Part shown: positions 50,401 through 62,800 of the stretch, piece by piece
Layout of the letters: the number at the start of each line of letters is the position of its first letter
How positions within the stretch are numbered: position 1 is the stretch's first letter
From: Maylandia zebra
Lineage: Eukaryota > Chordata > Actinopteri > Cichliformes > Cichlidae
Reading direction: 5' to 3'
Assembly (NCBI RefSeq): GCF_041146795.1
Contig: NC_135174.1
Location: 20,020,878-20,084,877, forward strand
Length of the DNA stretch: 64,000 nt
Made by a program: the position numbers and the translations under genes
The notes under the pieces: generated by a model
Told to the model about the DNA's origin: nothing
The model's database searches: none
What the model saw: the letters and a program-made list of their open reading frames with translations, nothing else

Positions 50401-52430
50401 ATGCAGCCATGCAGTCTGGCTTTGCAAACATTTATGAAATAGCAGCTCCTCCTCCTCTGGCATTAACACCGTCACAGTAATTGGCATAGGTATGGCACAG
50501 GTTTCAGTGGGACCTGCAGTTACAATAGATTTCACGGACTTTTTATCTTATATATCGCCTTTTAATTATTTTTTTTAAATATATTTTGGGTTTTTAGTTT
50601 CAATTTGCTTCAGTTTAAGAACTAAAGCTTCATATGTTTTCAAAAAGTTCATGGTTTGGAAAGGTCATGAAAAATAGTTGCTTCACAATATTAACAGTGT
50701 AAGAAAAAAACATAAGGGCTTCTGCACACAGGTAATGTTTTTTGAGGCATTTGGTGCTCCATGTGTCTGGTTCTTATACATTCACTGCTTCTGCCTAACA
50801 ATGACAAATAAAACTCTTGTTCTGAACTACAGGTGTTGTTTACTTTTCTAAACTCTGATATTTAACATTTTGTATGTATGAAATTAAGAAAATACACTGA
50901 AGCAGTGTGTTTATTGTTGTGACTAAAGTGTAATTCTAATAGAAATAAAAAAGAAAATCAGGTGAGGCAAGTTAAAAGTGTCAGGTTTAAAGTTTAAAAG
51001 CACGATCATGATCATTCTTGCACAAAAACCAGATGTTTTATATTGATGCCATGACATTGACCACCTAACCTCAACAAAATATTACTCCAGAGTTCTTGTA
51101 CTTAGTTGACATCAACACTTTTCTTGCATGCACCTTTGTTAAAAAAAAAGAAGAAGAAAAAACTAGCAACATGAATCTAGGTTATGTGTGGTATTTCTTG
51201 TGTTGGGGTGAGGTGCGAGGTGAGGGTAGATGTAAGGGTTTTGATGCTGAGACGCACCAGCTGTGTTTATAGATTCCCACTGCACCTGCTGGGGTTACAG
51301 AGCAAGTGCACTGAGGGATTAAGCACTGGGGCACTGGGAGAAGTAGAACAAGAAACAACATATTCATAGTAAGGGAGCATGTCAACACTTCTCTGGTGGG
51401 TGTCCGTACTTAAGCTATTCATTGTTGTTGGTTGCTATGTAGGTTTCAGACTAATCTGTGCTTCTTCTTTTTCTTTTAGCTCTTAATCAAATATGCCCAG
51501 CTGAACAGGAAATGTGCCAATTTGCTAAGACAAAAACATATTTAAAAAAAAGATAGATCTAAGAAGAAGAACGCTGTCGGACATTAACATTTAGCATCTG
51601 TAGACATTTACATTTTGCTGGAGTGTGCTAGTTCTTGATTACAATGTTGACATTTTACTTTGAATTAACCTGATTAATGTCATTGAGCATAAAAGCCCAT
51701 AGCTCAGCATTTCTCATGATCACAGGAGATGGATTAAGAAAGAAGGCTTTCAAATTGAATATACCTCTCCCTGCTCAGCCTGCTAATTGTGCCATTTACC
51801 ACTACTTGAGTCACTGACCGATGCTACTTAGTCAAACTAATGATGATGCACACTCCAAGCCATCCCTTGATAATTTAACGAAAGCTCTGCATCTTTTTTA
51901 GCAGCTGTTTTTTTTTTTTTTTGTCTTTTGTGAATTAGCCAGTCTACACAAAAACATATCGAGCTGTGGTTGCTTTGTATTTTTATATAATTTGTGGCAT
52001 TTTTAGATGGGAAATTACTTTTCTTTTCAAAATCCATTTCATGTCACCGGTTATTGATTACGCAAAGTAAGAACTGTTAACACAAAAATTGAGTCAGGTG
52101 AGGCTGTTTATTGACTGCACAGCAATATCTCCCAAATCCTTTACTTTTCAAGAGTTACGTTTCTTTTTAAAAGATTGTCTTAATAATTAATTGTTCTTAT
52201 TTCTTTTCATCGACAAGTTTTACATGTCTAAACCAATCAAACACTTTTCAGATATTAACCAGAAAGGTGATTAATCTGAAAAGACCCATATTTATTCAGA
52301 CAACGTACACACATTTAAATATATTAAGTGGCCTTTCCCAATTAATTTGACCTGTTACAATTTTAGAGTATATATTGTAGCAAGTCTTCAACATTTCTGA
52401 CACATTCCAGTACAGAAGTTTCCCTCCTGG
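47481..52430. other. non-coding, nothing recognised
   Basis: About 5 kb of AT-rich unique sequence. Open frames lack family resemblance and no transposon end was found. Confidence 0.45.
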
Positions 52431-52960
52431 GCAGACATGCTGTCTGCACTTGCAGGTTTTATTTACGCTTTATGGATATGTAAAAATGCGGGCTCCATCC
52501 AGATTGGGTGAAGAAAATTCAGCTGTAATGCTTTTCCCTTTCTGGCCTGATTGACTCTGATATCACCAGTGCTTCTAAAATGAAATACCCATGTGTCTCT
52601 AAACACACAGCATTTGTTCTGAGGCAGAGTGGCACTACAGAGAGGAGCAGAGCTCCTCTCCTCCAGCAGCACTGAGCCTGACCGAGCCAGGGAATAAGTA
52701 AATGAATAAATAGGCTGATGTTGAATTTTCCCCTCACTTGCCTCCACTGACACAAATAGGATCTACAGTAATTTATAATGCTGTTAGAGAGGCGGCTCTC
52801 TCTCTAACCGAGGTGTCTGTCACCTCGTGTGTAGAAGGCCTCTCAGTGCCAGAGAGGAGGACCTGCAGCACCCTGACATCCTGCTTTACTATTCCACACA
52901 CACACGGCCCAAAGGCTAAGTGACATCAAGCCTCATTATTGTCATCACATGCCACATTTG
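52431..52960. promoter_or_regulatory. candidate conserved regulatory block
   Basis: Unique mixed-composition block. The two overlapping minus-strand frames here read as chance. Weak call. Confidence 0.2.
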
Positions 52961-54870
52961 TAACTGGTTAGTGAGCAAATTGTGATAAAATAGGCTGATG
53001 CCCCTTCTGAGTGTCTCTGACTGAACAGGCTGGACTTTCCATAATGTTTAGAACCAAATGGTAGAGCAGAAAAAGAGGATGTGGGGTTTTTTGTGCGGCA
53101 AAAATACTGTTGTTTCTTCCATCTATTGCACTATTTAAGTAACAGAATGATCCATCAATAATGTGATGTTTTCGTTCTGTCTGAAACTGTGGTTAATATG
53201 CAATCATTACTTTTATAATCCAAGAATGACCAAAAATTGCATTTAGCTGTACAGGTACTCTGTTGCTTGAATTCTAAATCACCAGCTGGTGTGCACCGAG
53301 TAATACAAACCCATTTTTTTCATGCATAACATTCTAAATGTGTGACATCTCTATGGTATCTCTGGTGAGCCACTGCACACATTCATATGTGAGTGTCTCA
53401 GTTGCACCGTCTTTCTTTTTTATATATTATTTTAATCCACATGCAGGAATAATGAGGAGGAAAATCTCTTGCTTGCATCAACCCCAAATTGGTGAAATGA
53501 AAATCTGTCTTAAACAAAGGGAGAGACCCCCATGGTGTCTGGGTCTACAATTTCTGTCACATATATTCCTTGGAGGTTTCATGTGACAAAACACAGAAAG
53601 TTGCTTTGTCCCTCCTCTTGTCACGTTACACCCCTTACCCATAGGTTTTTTTTCCCCCCTTCTTGTTGTCTAGCTGTCTTTGCTGTCAGCCCATAGCCTG
53701 GCACCTGCTCTCATGTTCCTAATTAGTCTCATTTAATTAATTATATACTGCAGCACATCTCCTTATTCCTGGCTTCCTCAGAATTTCATCGGCTTTGTTT
53801 CAAACTTGCAGAAAAGAGCAGTCCTCAGGTGCCGCTGCTCAGTTAGTTTTGTGACTTTAATGCCATTGTGGATTAAAACCACCTTCTTTGAATGCATAAA
53901 TTAACTCACTGCAAGGAGTTTGTAGGACTTGCAACTCCCACAACGTACCACTGAATGTTTTACTGGATGTAATTTCTCTGTATTTCCCATTTCATAAAAG
54001 TGCTTTGTAATGCTGTTTGGTACATTATTGACATTATTCATGCTTTCAGCTGTTGTTTGATCTCAGTAGGGCATACCTGATAGCAAAAACAGCTTTCCAG
54101 CTGCCTCGTCATGCTCCCGTTACACCGAGATGCTTGATGTGCTAAAGAAAAGGTTCCATCAAATATTTACCAGCTGATCAACACAACACAATAGGGAAAG
54201 ATCAAACCTTTGACTGAAAAGGTCAGCCACAGGCTCATTGAGTTTCCAGCAGGGAAAACAGAATTCTATCTGCTTGGCAAACGACAACATAGGATGTTAT
54301 TATTTTTTAGTCTTCAAGAAAATTTTTGTTATTGATTGCTTTCCTTTCGGAAACGGTTTCTTCCTTAGAGCAATTTCTTTTATACTAAGTGACAAATTTG
54401 ATGCAAATATAGAATAAGTTGCAAGGAGATGTAGCTGAAATAAGCTTAATATAATAGTACATTACGCAATAATGATTATGATCTATTTTTCTGCAATATA
54501 CGTGTGAATTCTTAAATAGCTGCTTGTGTTGCTTTTGTATCAAGTGGCTGTAAGACGGACCTGACTCTTTGTCCTTTCGCTACTGACAGACGATCAGCTG
54601 TCAAAACTCAGGGCAAGATATAGTTTCCTCCATCATGATTAGAATCACACTTCTGAAAAAGTCCAAGCACCAAAATAGATTTTTTTTTGTAATGTAACAG
54701 CTGCTGCAATAAAAATATTTATCTGCTCTGTGAGTAATTACATTTTCTCCTCCTTTGATTCGGGTTTGTTTCTAAAGGACCTGTTTGTGGAAGGGAAATG
54801 ACAAGAAGTCAAGTTGACAGGCCTGGAGTGAGACAGTTAAATGCCCCTTGCTGCTCTGGATAATTAATAA
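52961..54870. other. non-coding stretch
   Basis: No gene or repeat family. Contains the homeodomain cluster at 53718-53746. Confidence 0.45.
53718..53746. promoter_or_regulatory. homeodomain site cluster
   Basis: CTAATTAG and TTTAATTAATTATA lie within 29 bp, giving three TAATTA/AATTAA cores. Such clustering is common in homeobox-bound enhancers but can also arise in AT-rich DNA. Confidence 0.35.
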
Positions 54871-55990
54871 ATAAAGTACCAGGGGAGTCCTGTCATGGCT
54901 TCCTCTATGACAGGGGCTGTCTCCAGTGCGCTAAAGCATTAAATGACCAATTCCTGTCAGGCTAACTTCCACTGCACTCCCCTGGCACCCTCTCCTTCAT
55001 TCTCCCTCTCTCTCTTCCCCTCTCACACACACTGTCTCTCTTTCTTCCAAAGAGAGCTACTTTGCTCTCTTTGCTCTGAGTTTTTCAGCGACTGATGGCT
55101 CTAGTTCATTTCTGCTGAATTAATTGGTCCCTGAATGAATTCTGTTGACAGGGCAATTCATCATGTGTTTGGCCTGACAGTGACTGGGGTGTTGGGAGTG
55201 TGGTGGTGGTGGTGGTGAAGGAGGAGGAGGGGAGCTGCAAGAGAAGCTGGGGTTATAGGGGAGAAAGGATGGGGGTTGATGATTCTGCCCTCTCTTCCAT
55301 TATATCCTCTTCTGCTAACTGGAATAGCTTGCATCAAATTCTGCTTTCCCTCCTCGGTTCTCTCTGAATATTTCCCAGTTCCCTGGTTGCAGGCAAACAA
55401 ACACACCTGGGTGACAGATCCAGCTGATTAGGAGAGCTCTTCTGTCTGCTTTGGAGGACATCCCCTTTACTGGGCAGTCAGGTAGCTAGCCCTGTTAGCT
55501 CAGGACCACCGCTGCCTGTTGTGTGGGACCTGACACGTTCGCTAAGTGAGGTGCATTGCATTAGGCTTTAATTGCATCATGTATCACACAATAGCCATTA
55601 GGGTAATTATTTACTGGTGAAGGGTAAATGAGGTTTGGCGCTGGGCTGAGACAGCCTGGTTTTGGCAGTGGTGTGGGGCTCACCTATACGCTAACCGATC
55701 TAATAACTGGTCAATTGGAAATATGCTTTCATCCAAACCCCACTACTCACCCCCCAGTCTCCTTTCCTCCCCCCCTTTTCTCACTCGCTTTCAGTCAAGC
55801 AGGGCACTTATTATGTCCAATCAATCAATGCTCACTCATTAGGAACCTCCCCTCAAGTATCCTCTAGATGGCCTCACACAGCAAGAGTCAAAAATTACCT
55901 CATAATTGCTGCTCAGGCATCATAACAAGCTAGGCTGCCCCACTGACACGGCCATACAAACAGGTCTAACACAGGAATTGATGGATACTG
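54871..55990. promoter_or_regulatory. candidate conserved regulatory block
   Basis: The longest stretch in the right part with unique, low-repeat character. The most enhancer-like portion is 55440-55640 (GGCTTTAATTGCATCATG, TTAGGGTAATTATTTACTGG). A (GGT)n stretch lies at 55200-55217. No exon seen. Confidence 0.3.
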
Positions 55991-57050
55991 GAGAATCATA
56001 TTATATATTGCCATATCCAATTAGATACAGCACATAAAGCAGCAGATCCATTCCCTCTTTTCATAACGTCCAAACCACTGCTCGGATATGAAGACGTGAA
56101 AAGCATTTTCATATTTTCTCTACAGCTCCCCCTCCCCTCATCTTCTTCTTCATGTGTCACTGCAAATGATAACATCCTGAGGATTTATTGTACATTTGAC
56201 ACACCAGTAACCAAATTATAATTCAGTTGCTGCAGCATATTCATGGTACGGCTGTACAAATCACACAGAAAGGGTGTTCAGTCAGCAAGTATTAGCGTGG
56301 AGCAGCTCAAAAGGTCAACAGTTAGATTTGACACTGTGGTTTGGAGGTATATGAGCAATACGGTTCACTGTTATGATACCCTGGGAGGGTATCTTGTTAC
56401 TGTCAAAGCTACATTTTAACACATAGTCTACCACGTGTAAAAGTCCAGCTTGTTTCCTTGAAACAGATCGTACATTTCTGAGATCATTCCAAATAGAAAT
56501 ATTTTTCTCTTGACTTGTACAATTTAGACATGCTGATCAAGGAGCAATCTGTAGAATGAGTTCTATGCATTTAAGTTATTACAGCTTATTGAAGTGAGGA
56601 GTAATTGCATTAATGTCGCTGTTAGATAAGGAATAAAAAGTAGATTATAAAAAGCTTTTCTCTCTCTCGCTCAAGTAAATTGAAGTTTCATGTATATAAT
56701 TAATCAAACTTTCAGCACTTGTGCACTAAATTGATTACTGACCTCGTTTTCTTCTTCTTTTTTGAGTACAAGTAAGAACATTTTTGTTCAAACTTTGCCT
56801 TACTGGACTTTTTTCCCCCCAAGATCAAATACTCAATTTTATTTATACCCGCAAACTTGCATTGGCTGAGAATATATGAGGAAATGTCTGCACTTGTGTT
56901 TTCAAACCTATTAACTGAATGTTTGATGCGCAAAAAGCGTGACAGGTGCTGATTACAGCCAATCAGATCACCCCAACATTTTTATATATACAGTAAATAA
57001 TATATATATTTATATTCAAGAGGATGGTGTTGTCATCTGGCATGCTGCAG
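55991..57050. other. non-coding, nothing recognised
   Basis: AT-rich unique sequence with a short TATATA tract near 56985-57010. Confidence 0.45.
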
Positions 57051-57360
57051 TCAATTTGAGCTTGATTGACAGATTCGTCCAGGTTCACAGTTTATTGGTT
57101 TCAGAAGAGAGAGCCAGATATGCCAATTTAGACAGGAGAGTGACAAAAAAGTTTCCATCTAAATAGAACAATTCTGCTTCTGGGAATTCTCAGCTGGGAA
57201 GAGAAAAAGAGTCAAGCTCTCCTTTTTCCCTTCTTCCTCTAACAAGGGCTGTGAATGACAAACATGTACGACAGTTAGGGGCTGACAGAACATCAGCTTC
57301 TGATGCTTCACAGGGGAGCTATGAAATAAACAACAGCCAGAGAAATTGAATTACAAAGTA
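57051..57360. promoter_or_regulatory. candidate regulatory block with PBX-MEIS site
   Basis: A perfect TGATTGACAG (57063-57072), the composite PBX-PREP/MEIS consensus, in unique sequence. Function is inference. Confidence 0.3.
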
Positions 57361-59156
57361 AAAAAAGAGTCTCTGCTCCAGAACCCAGAGGTATCAGGGC
57401 GCACCAGAGAACAGCTCAGCTCAGTATGTTTTAGAGAAGTGTGTTTTTCGGAGTCGATAGCTATAGTAAAATTGTCATTATATCACTCCTATCCAGAAGG
57501 TTAAACTCACTTTGTGCAATTAAAAGGAGTTTGAAAAAAGCATTTTGACTAAGAAACGGATGTTTGAATTATTGTATTACACTTGCACATTCTGGCTCCT
57601 GTGCTTCTGGAGCCCAAATCCTTTGCAAATCGCACAACGTTAATCAGGACAGTGTCCACTTGTTGTAAATCAATAATGATATAAGTAAGTCATACGAAGC
57701 GGCAGCGGTGGAGGGATTACGGAGCGAAGAAAGAGTGAAAATAAGCTCTAAGAGGGATTTCATGCATAAATCTCTCGCTGCAACTTAGCACAAATTGAAT
57801 TCAGGCACACTGCTAGAAAAATTAATTCAGCTTTACAAAGCGAGGAGAGGTTAAACACTTTATGTGCTGCTCAGTGATCCAAATCATGGAGAAAACATTC
57901 AGAGGCATTCTCACTGTAGTCTCTTTGTACTATGTGATCTTTATACCTGAAAAGTAAATACATTTATCTGAAAACAGCCTCATTAAGAGCTTGAATTCAC
58001 TGATGCGTTCAGCTTTCTTTTTACCCATCAGCACGCAGACCTATGTTATTTGTCATCTCCACAAAAAAATAGAAATCAAATATATACTTAACATGGTAAT
58101 GCTGTATTCTAACCTTCTATCTAGGATTTAAATTCACTGTACAAACGTACTAAACATTTTACTCACACAAAGTAGTTATAGGCATAAAAAAGAGGACATT
58201 CTGAATTAAATGTATTGTCAACTGTCAAATGAACTGGAATTCTACACATTTTATATTTTGCATTAGCATTAGAGAAACCATTCTTGGGCTGGGCTGTTTG
58301 AGGTATTGTTTGTCAAGCAATCTCTCTGACTGCTTTTATTAATGTAAAGGAGAGATCCAAAACACAAAATAAATATAAATTGGTATTTTGAGTTGGAGGC
58401 AAAAACAACTAATAATTTAAGCTTGAGATCTAAAACATTGAAATATATGCCACGTTCAAAACTCTCTCAAATTGTTAGATTCAGAAGAAATACAGAAGAT
58501 AACCCTTTATAGACTGTTGACAGACAGACAGTATAATATTTTAATTCTTACCTAAATTAATGTGACTTATCAGCACAGTATGGCAGCTAAGCTATTAGCT
58601 GTAGTGTTTTGTTTGTCTAGTCTTTATAAGGTCAAAGGATTCATTCAATTTCCAAACATTCCCTAAGAAGCTAACAGGTTTTTTTTATATAGCAATGTAA
58701 AGCTTTCTTGTATAGATATGTGTAATGTCAGATATTTATATAAGTCTTTTTATTTCTGTCCTCACAAACCACTCTTTAATTGTTTATCTGCCAGGTCATT
58801 AGGCTAGAATTTCTTGAAAAATATGTAATAAATACATAAAATGTCCTTACACATTAGATCTCATGTAAGTAAAGATCGGGACATCTAATAAAAAAGAATC
58901 AGTCACAAGAAAATATGCTATCCAGGCAAATTATCCAATATATAACAATGGTATTCTGAATTTCATGCCATCAGCCTGTTTAGAAAATTTGGGAAAGTGT
59001 TACCAAAGTGTTACATCCTCAATAATTAAAGATTGTTGATGTTGATTGAATCTTTATGTTGAACATGTTGAAAAAGTACAACAAAATAGAATTAAAAGAG
59101 ACAAATGAACAAAGCAAAAATATCTTTATTATCCCCAAGGGACACCATTAAGAAAA
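57361..59156. other. non-coding, nothing recognised
   Basis: AT-rich unique sequence without gene or repeat family. Confidence 0.45.
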
Positions 59157-59470
59157 ATGAAATAAATCAATCAATCAGTCAATCAATCTTTATTTATAAA
59201 GCACTTTTCATACAGAGAAAATGTAGCACAAAGTGCTTTACATAGTTAAAAGCAGCCCACCCCACCCTCCAACTCACTCCCCACACTCTCAATACACATA
59301 TATCCCCCCACCCACACACACATACACACACGCGCACACTTAAAGAGTAAAAATTGGGCTGGGCTCGCATGAGCCAAGTGAGGAAACACTATAACAGGGA
59401 GCCGTCTGCACCGGGAGCCGGTCACAGACCGCAGCCTCCAGGCTGGGCACACAGCAGGATATATAGACAA
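59157..59470. repeat. teleost interspersed repeat, probably composite
   Basis: Begins (AATC)n, then TCTTTATTTATAAAGCACTT and CACAAAGTGCTTTACATAG. After a CA-rich spacer it continues with CACCGGGAGCCGGTCACAGA and CAGCCTCCAGGCTGGGCACA. I recognise both parts as dispersed in fish genomes; the class is uncertain. Confidence 0.55.
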
Positions 59471-59548
59471 TAGATATGCACAAGTAAACACAAAATGTAG
59501 TTTGTAAATTAATGTATTTGTTGCTAAGTGGAAAAGGGGGAAAAGGGT

Positions 59549-60912
59549 CCTATATAAAAACGAGATTGCCCCCTAAACTGAAAAACTTGTTGGGCCACCC
59601 TTAGCAACAAAAACTGCTAAGGGTGGCATTTGCAGTTACTGGCAATGAGTCTTTTGCAGTGTTGTGGAAGAATTTCAACCTACTCATCTTTGCAGAATTG
59701 TTGTAATTCAGTCACATTTGAGGGTTTCGAGCATGAACTGCCTTTTTAAAGTCATGTCACAGCATCTCAATCGGATTCAGGTTAGGACATTGATTAGGCC
59801 ACTCTGAAGTCTTCATTTTGTTTTTCTTAAGCCATTCAGAAGTGGACTTGCTGGTGTGTTTTGGATCATTGTCCTGTTGCAGAACCTAAGTGCAATTCAG
59901 TTTTATGGCCAGACTTTCTCCTTTAGGATGTTTTAGTAGACACCAGAATTCATGGTTTCACAAGTCTTCCAGGTCCCAAGGCAGCAAAATAGCCCCAGAC
60001 CATTACACTACTGCCACCATATTTTATTATTTGCATGATGTTTCTTTTCTGAAATGCTGTGTTAGTTTTATTCCTGATTCCTCAAACCTTCTAAAAAGTT
60101 CAAGTTTTTGTCTTGTGAGTCTATAGAATATTTTTCCAGATGTCTTGGGGATCATCAGGCAAATGTGAGATGAACCTTTATGTTCATTTTGGTGGTTTTC
60201 TCCTTGTGCCCTCCCACGGATGCCATTTTTGCCCAGCCTCTTTCTTATTGTTGAATCGTGAACTCTGACCTTAAATGAGACATGTGATGCCTGCAGTTCT
60301 TTACTGTTTTCTGGGTTCTTCTGTGACCTCCTGGATGTGTCATTAATGTGCTCTTAAAGCACCTTTTGTAGGCTGGTCACTCCTGGAAAGGTTCACCACT
60401 GTTCCATGTTTTCTCCCTTTGTGTATGATGGCTCTGACTGTGGTTAACTGGAGTCCCAAGCCTTAAAATGTTTTTTTTAACCCTTTCCAGACAGATAGAT
60501 GTAAGTGACTTTATTTCTCAGGCGTTTCTTTAAATCATGGCATGATGTGTTGCTTTTTGAGATCTTTTAGCCCGCTTCTTTTGTCAGGCAGCTTCTATGT
60601 AAGTGATTTCTTGATTCAACAGGTCTGCCAGTAATCAGGCTCGAGTGTGTTTAGTGAAACTGAACTCAGCTTTCCAAAAAATGTGGTTAATCACAGTCAA
60701 TTCATGATTTAACAAGAGGGACAATTACTTTTCACATAGGACCAGGTAAGTTTAGATAACTCCCCGAATCAATAAAATCATCATTTAAAAATGTCATTTT
60801 GTGTTTACTCGGGTTATCTTTGTCTAATATTGCATTTTTATGACGATCTGAAACATGTATGTGGGACAAATATGCAAAACAGGAAGGGGCAAAAACTTTT
60901 TCACAACACCGT
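59549..60912 (-). mobile_element. Tc1-like transposon, near full length, inactive
   Basis: About 1.36 kb. Left end TTGCCCCCTAAACTGAAAAA and right end ACTTTTTCACAACACCGT are degenerate forms of a widespread fish Tc1 family. The minus strand reads transposase pieces [20 protein letters not shown] and [12 protein letters not shown], the region holding the second D and the E of the DDE triad. Stops and frameshifts show it is dead. Confidence 0.85.
59600..59900 (-). pseudogene. Tc1 transposase C-terminal remnant
   Basis: [10 protein letters not shown] then [12 protein letters not shown] then FKKAVHARNP on the minus strand is the C-terminal catalytic region of a Tc1 transposase, broken by stops and frame changes. 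Confidence 0.8.
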
Positions 60913-61690
60913 TTAAAGCATATATGTGGCATAGAGTATCTGCAGGCAAATGGATGTAATTTAAACTCCTTTAATGAGTGTGGCTAGGATCAGCCAGAAA
61001 GGGCGGCACCTTCTTCAAAGTTCTCACTTGATACAGGTGAGTACAATCATTCAGGGTCACACAGATGGCCGCTCCTCCCTGACTTAAGAATATGGTGGTT
61101 TGTGTAATGGCTTTGGCATTATACAGCAAAATAATGCACCCCTGTGACCTTCCAGATAAAAACAATCCATCAGACTACATCAGAAGACATCAAGCCAGGA
61201 TCAGTGTTGTGAAATTCTCAAACCTTCCTGCTAAAATGTGAAGTTGAATACAAAAATGAATAAAAACAAGCTGCGCAAAAGTTTTTGCATCCTCTAAATG
61301 TGGGAAAAACATATTTGGTAATGTGCCTACTGTATTATCATAACTCCTCTGTTTAGCCACTGAGGGGACCAGTTGCTGCAGTTTTGAAAGCCAAATGTTT
61401 CCTCATTTTGCATCTCAAGGTTCTAGATGTCCGTGCTCTATATTTTGTCTCATAATGTGACAAATGTTTTTAATGGATGACTCGTTCGGATAGCAGGAAG
61501 ACCAGTCATCCACCTTTCTGCCGAGCAGTCGTGCTGTTGCACATGCAACATGCTTGGAATTGTTATCCTGAATTGAGAAAGGCTTTCTCTGACGAAAGTC
61601 CTTGTGTGTATAGAGCAGCACATGTTGGTCCTAAACCTGCATATATCATTCAGTATTATTGTGGATTTCTCATATATTCTGCACATTGTT
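60913..61690. other. non-coding, nothing recognised
   Basis: Unique-looking sequence between the Tc1 copy and a LINE tail. The 61490-61620 part may be an old repeat but I cannot place it. Confidence 0.4.
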
Positions 61691-61699
61691 TGTGTTCCT

Positions 61700-62043
61700 T
61701 TCCTTTCCTGTAAGACTTTGTGTTACACTATCTCATACCGTACATTACCAAATCTCCATTTGCACTATTTGCCTATTTGCACTACTCTGCCTGGTTTGCA
61801 CTCAATGTCATTTACCCTTATATTGTATGTTGTATAGCTTTCTTGTTATATGTAAAATTGTATTATATTATTTAATTTTTTTTACTTTAAAATATTTTAC
61901 TTGCATTTTTAATCACTCTTATATTTAAATGTTCATTTTCTATTTTATCTAGGGATTGAGAGTAACGAAGTTTCTATTCTCTGTATGTCCTGTACATGTG
62001 GCAGAATTGACAATAAAGTTGACTTTGACTTTGACTTTGACTT
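61700..62043 (+). repeat. non-LTR retrotransposon 3' end
   Basis: The 3' terminal GAATTGACAATAAAGTTGAC is followed by (TTTGAC)n, preceded by a stretch rich in TTTGCACTA words. This is the usual 3' tail of a fish LINE. The 5' part and any reverse transcriptase are absent. Confidence 0.65.
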
Positions 62044-62479
62044 AATCAAACATTCATGATTTAGATTTTTAAATATTTATTTGCCATATCATTCTGCCTG
62101 CATCCTAAATGATCTCATGCTCCTATATGTTTACTTCTTTGTGTGGTCAACTACAGACTTAAAATGAATTATTTTTTCGTAAGTAATAAAATTTCTCAAT
62201 TTCAACTTTTGATATATTGTGATTTTGAATTTAATAAAGGGGTAAAATTAGCTGCAAATAAACACACTTTGACAGTGAGTCTGACAATACATAATGTTTA
62301 AACACTCATAAATATATTCAGTTTTCTTTTTCTTATTTCATGGCTTTTTTCAGTATTTCTATAAAAAACGTTGGAGTTTACCAACTTTGAATTCAACTTT
62401 ACTTACTTAATATGTTTTGGGACACCTGTATATAATGGTAGATTAAATTTATCTATACATTCAGTCTCATAGACCTTTT

Positions 62480-62800
62480 TAATAATTCATCATATACATA
62501 TATATTTACATATATATGTTATAATTTTAACAAAGAACTGCAATAGTATATAGAGCTTTAAGGATTCTTGTACAACTTATATTTTTGTAGATAGATAGTA
62601 ATTAGGTATAGTCTATTTGATACTTCATATTTATTTTCACATCTGTATGCCTTATTCTTATAGCTTTCTATTTTATTTTATTTGTTATACTTTATTGTAG
62701 TTGCACACCAGGGGTCAGGGGTAATTTTGATTGTCATTTTGATCCTGTTTATGTACATGCAGAATTGACAATAAAGCTGACTTTGACTTTGACTTAGACG
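62480..62800 (+). repeat. non-LTR retrotransposon 3' end, second copy
   Basis: Ends GAATTGACAATAAAGCTGAC then (TTTGAC)n, the same tail as the copy at 62043 and in the same orientation. The 5' boundary is uncertain. Confidence 0.6.

Noticed and set aside
59890-60126. 78-codon plus-strand frame near 60 kb as a gene
   Set aside because: Antisense to a degraded Tc1 transposase within the transposon.
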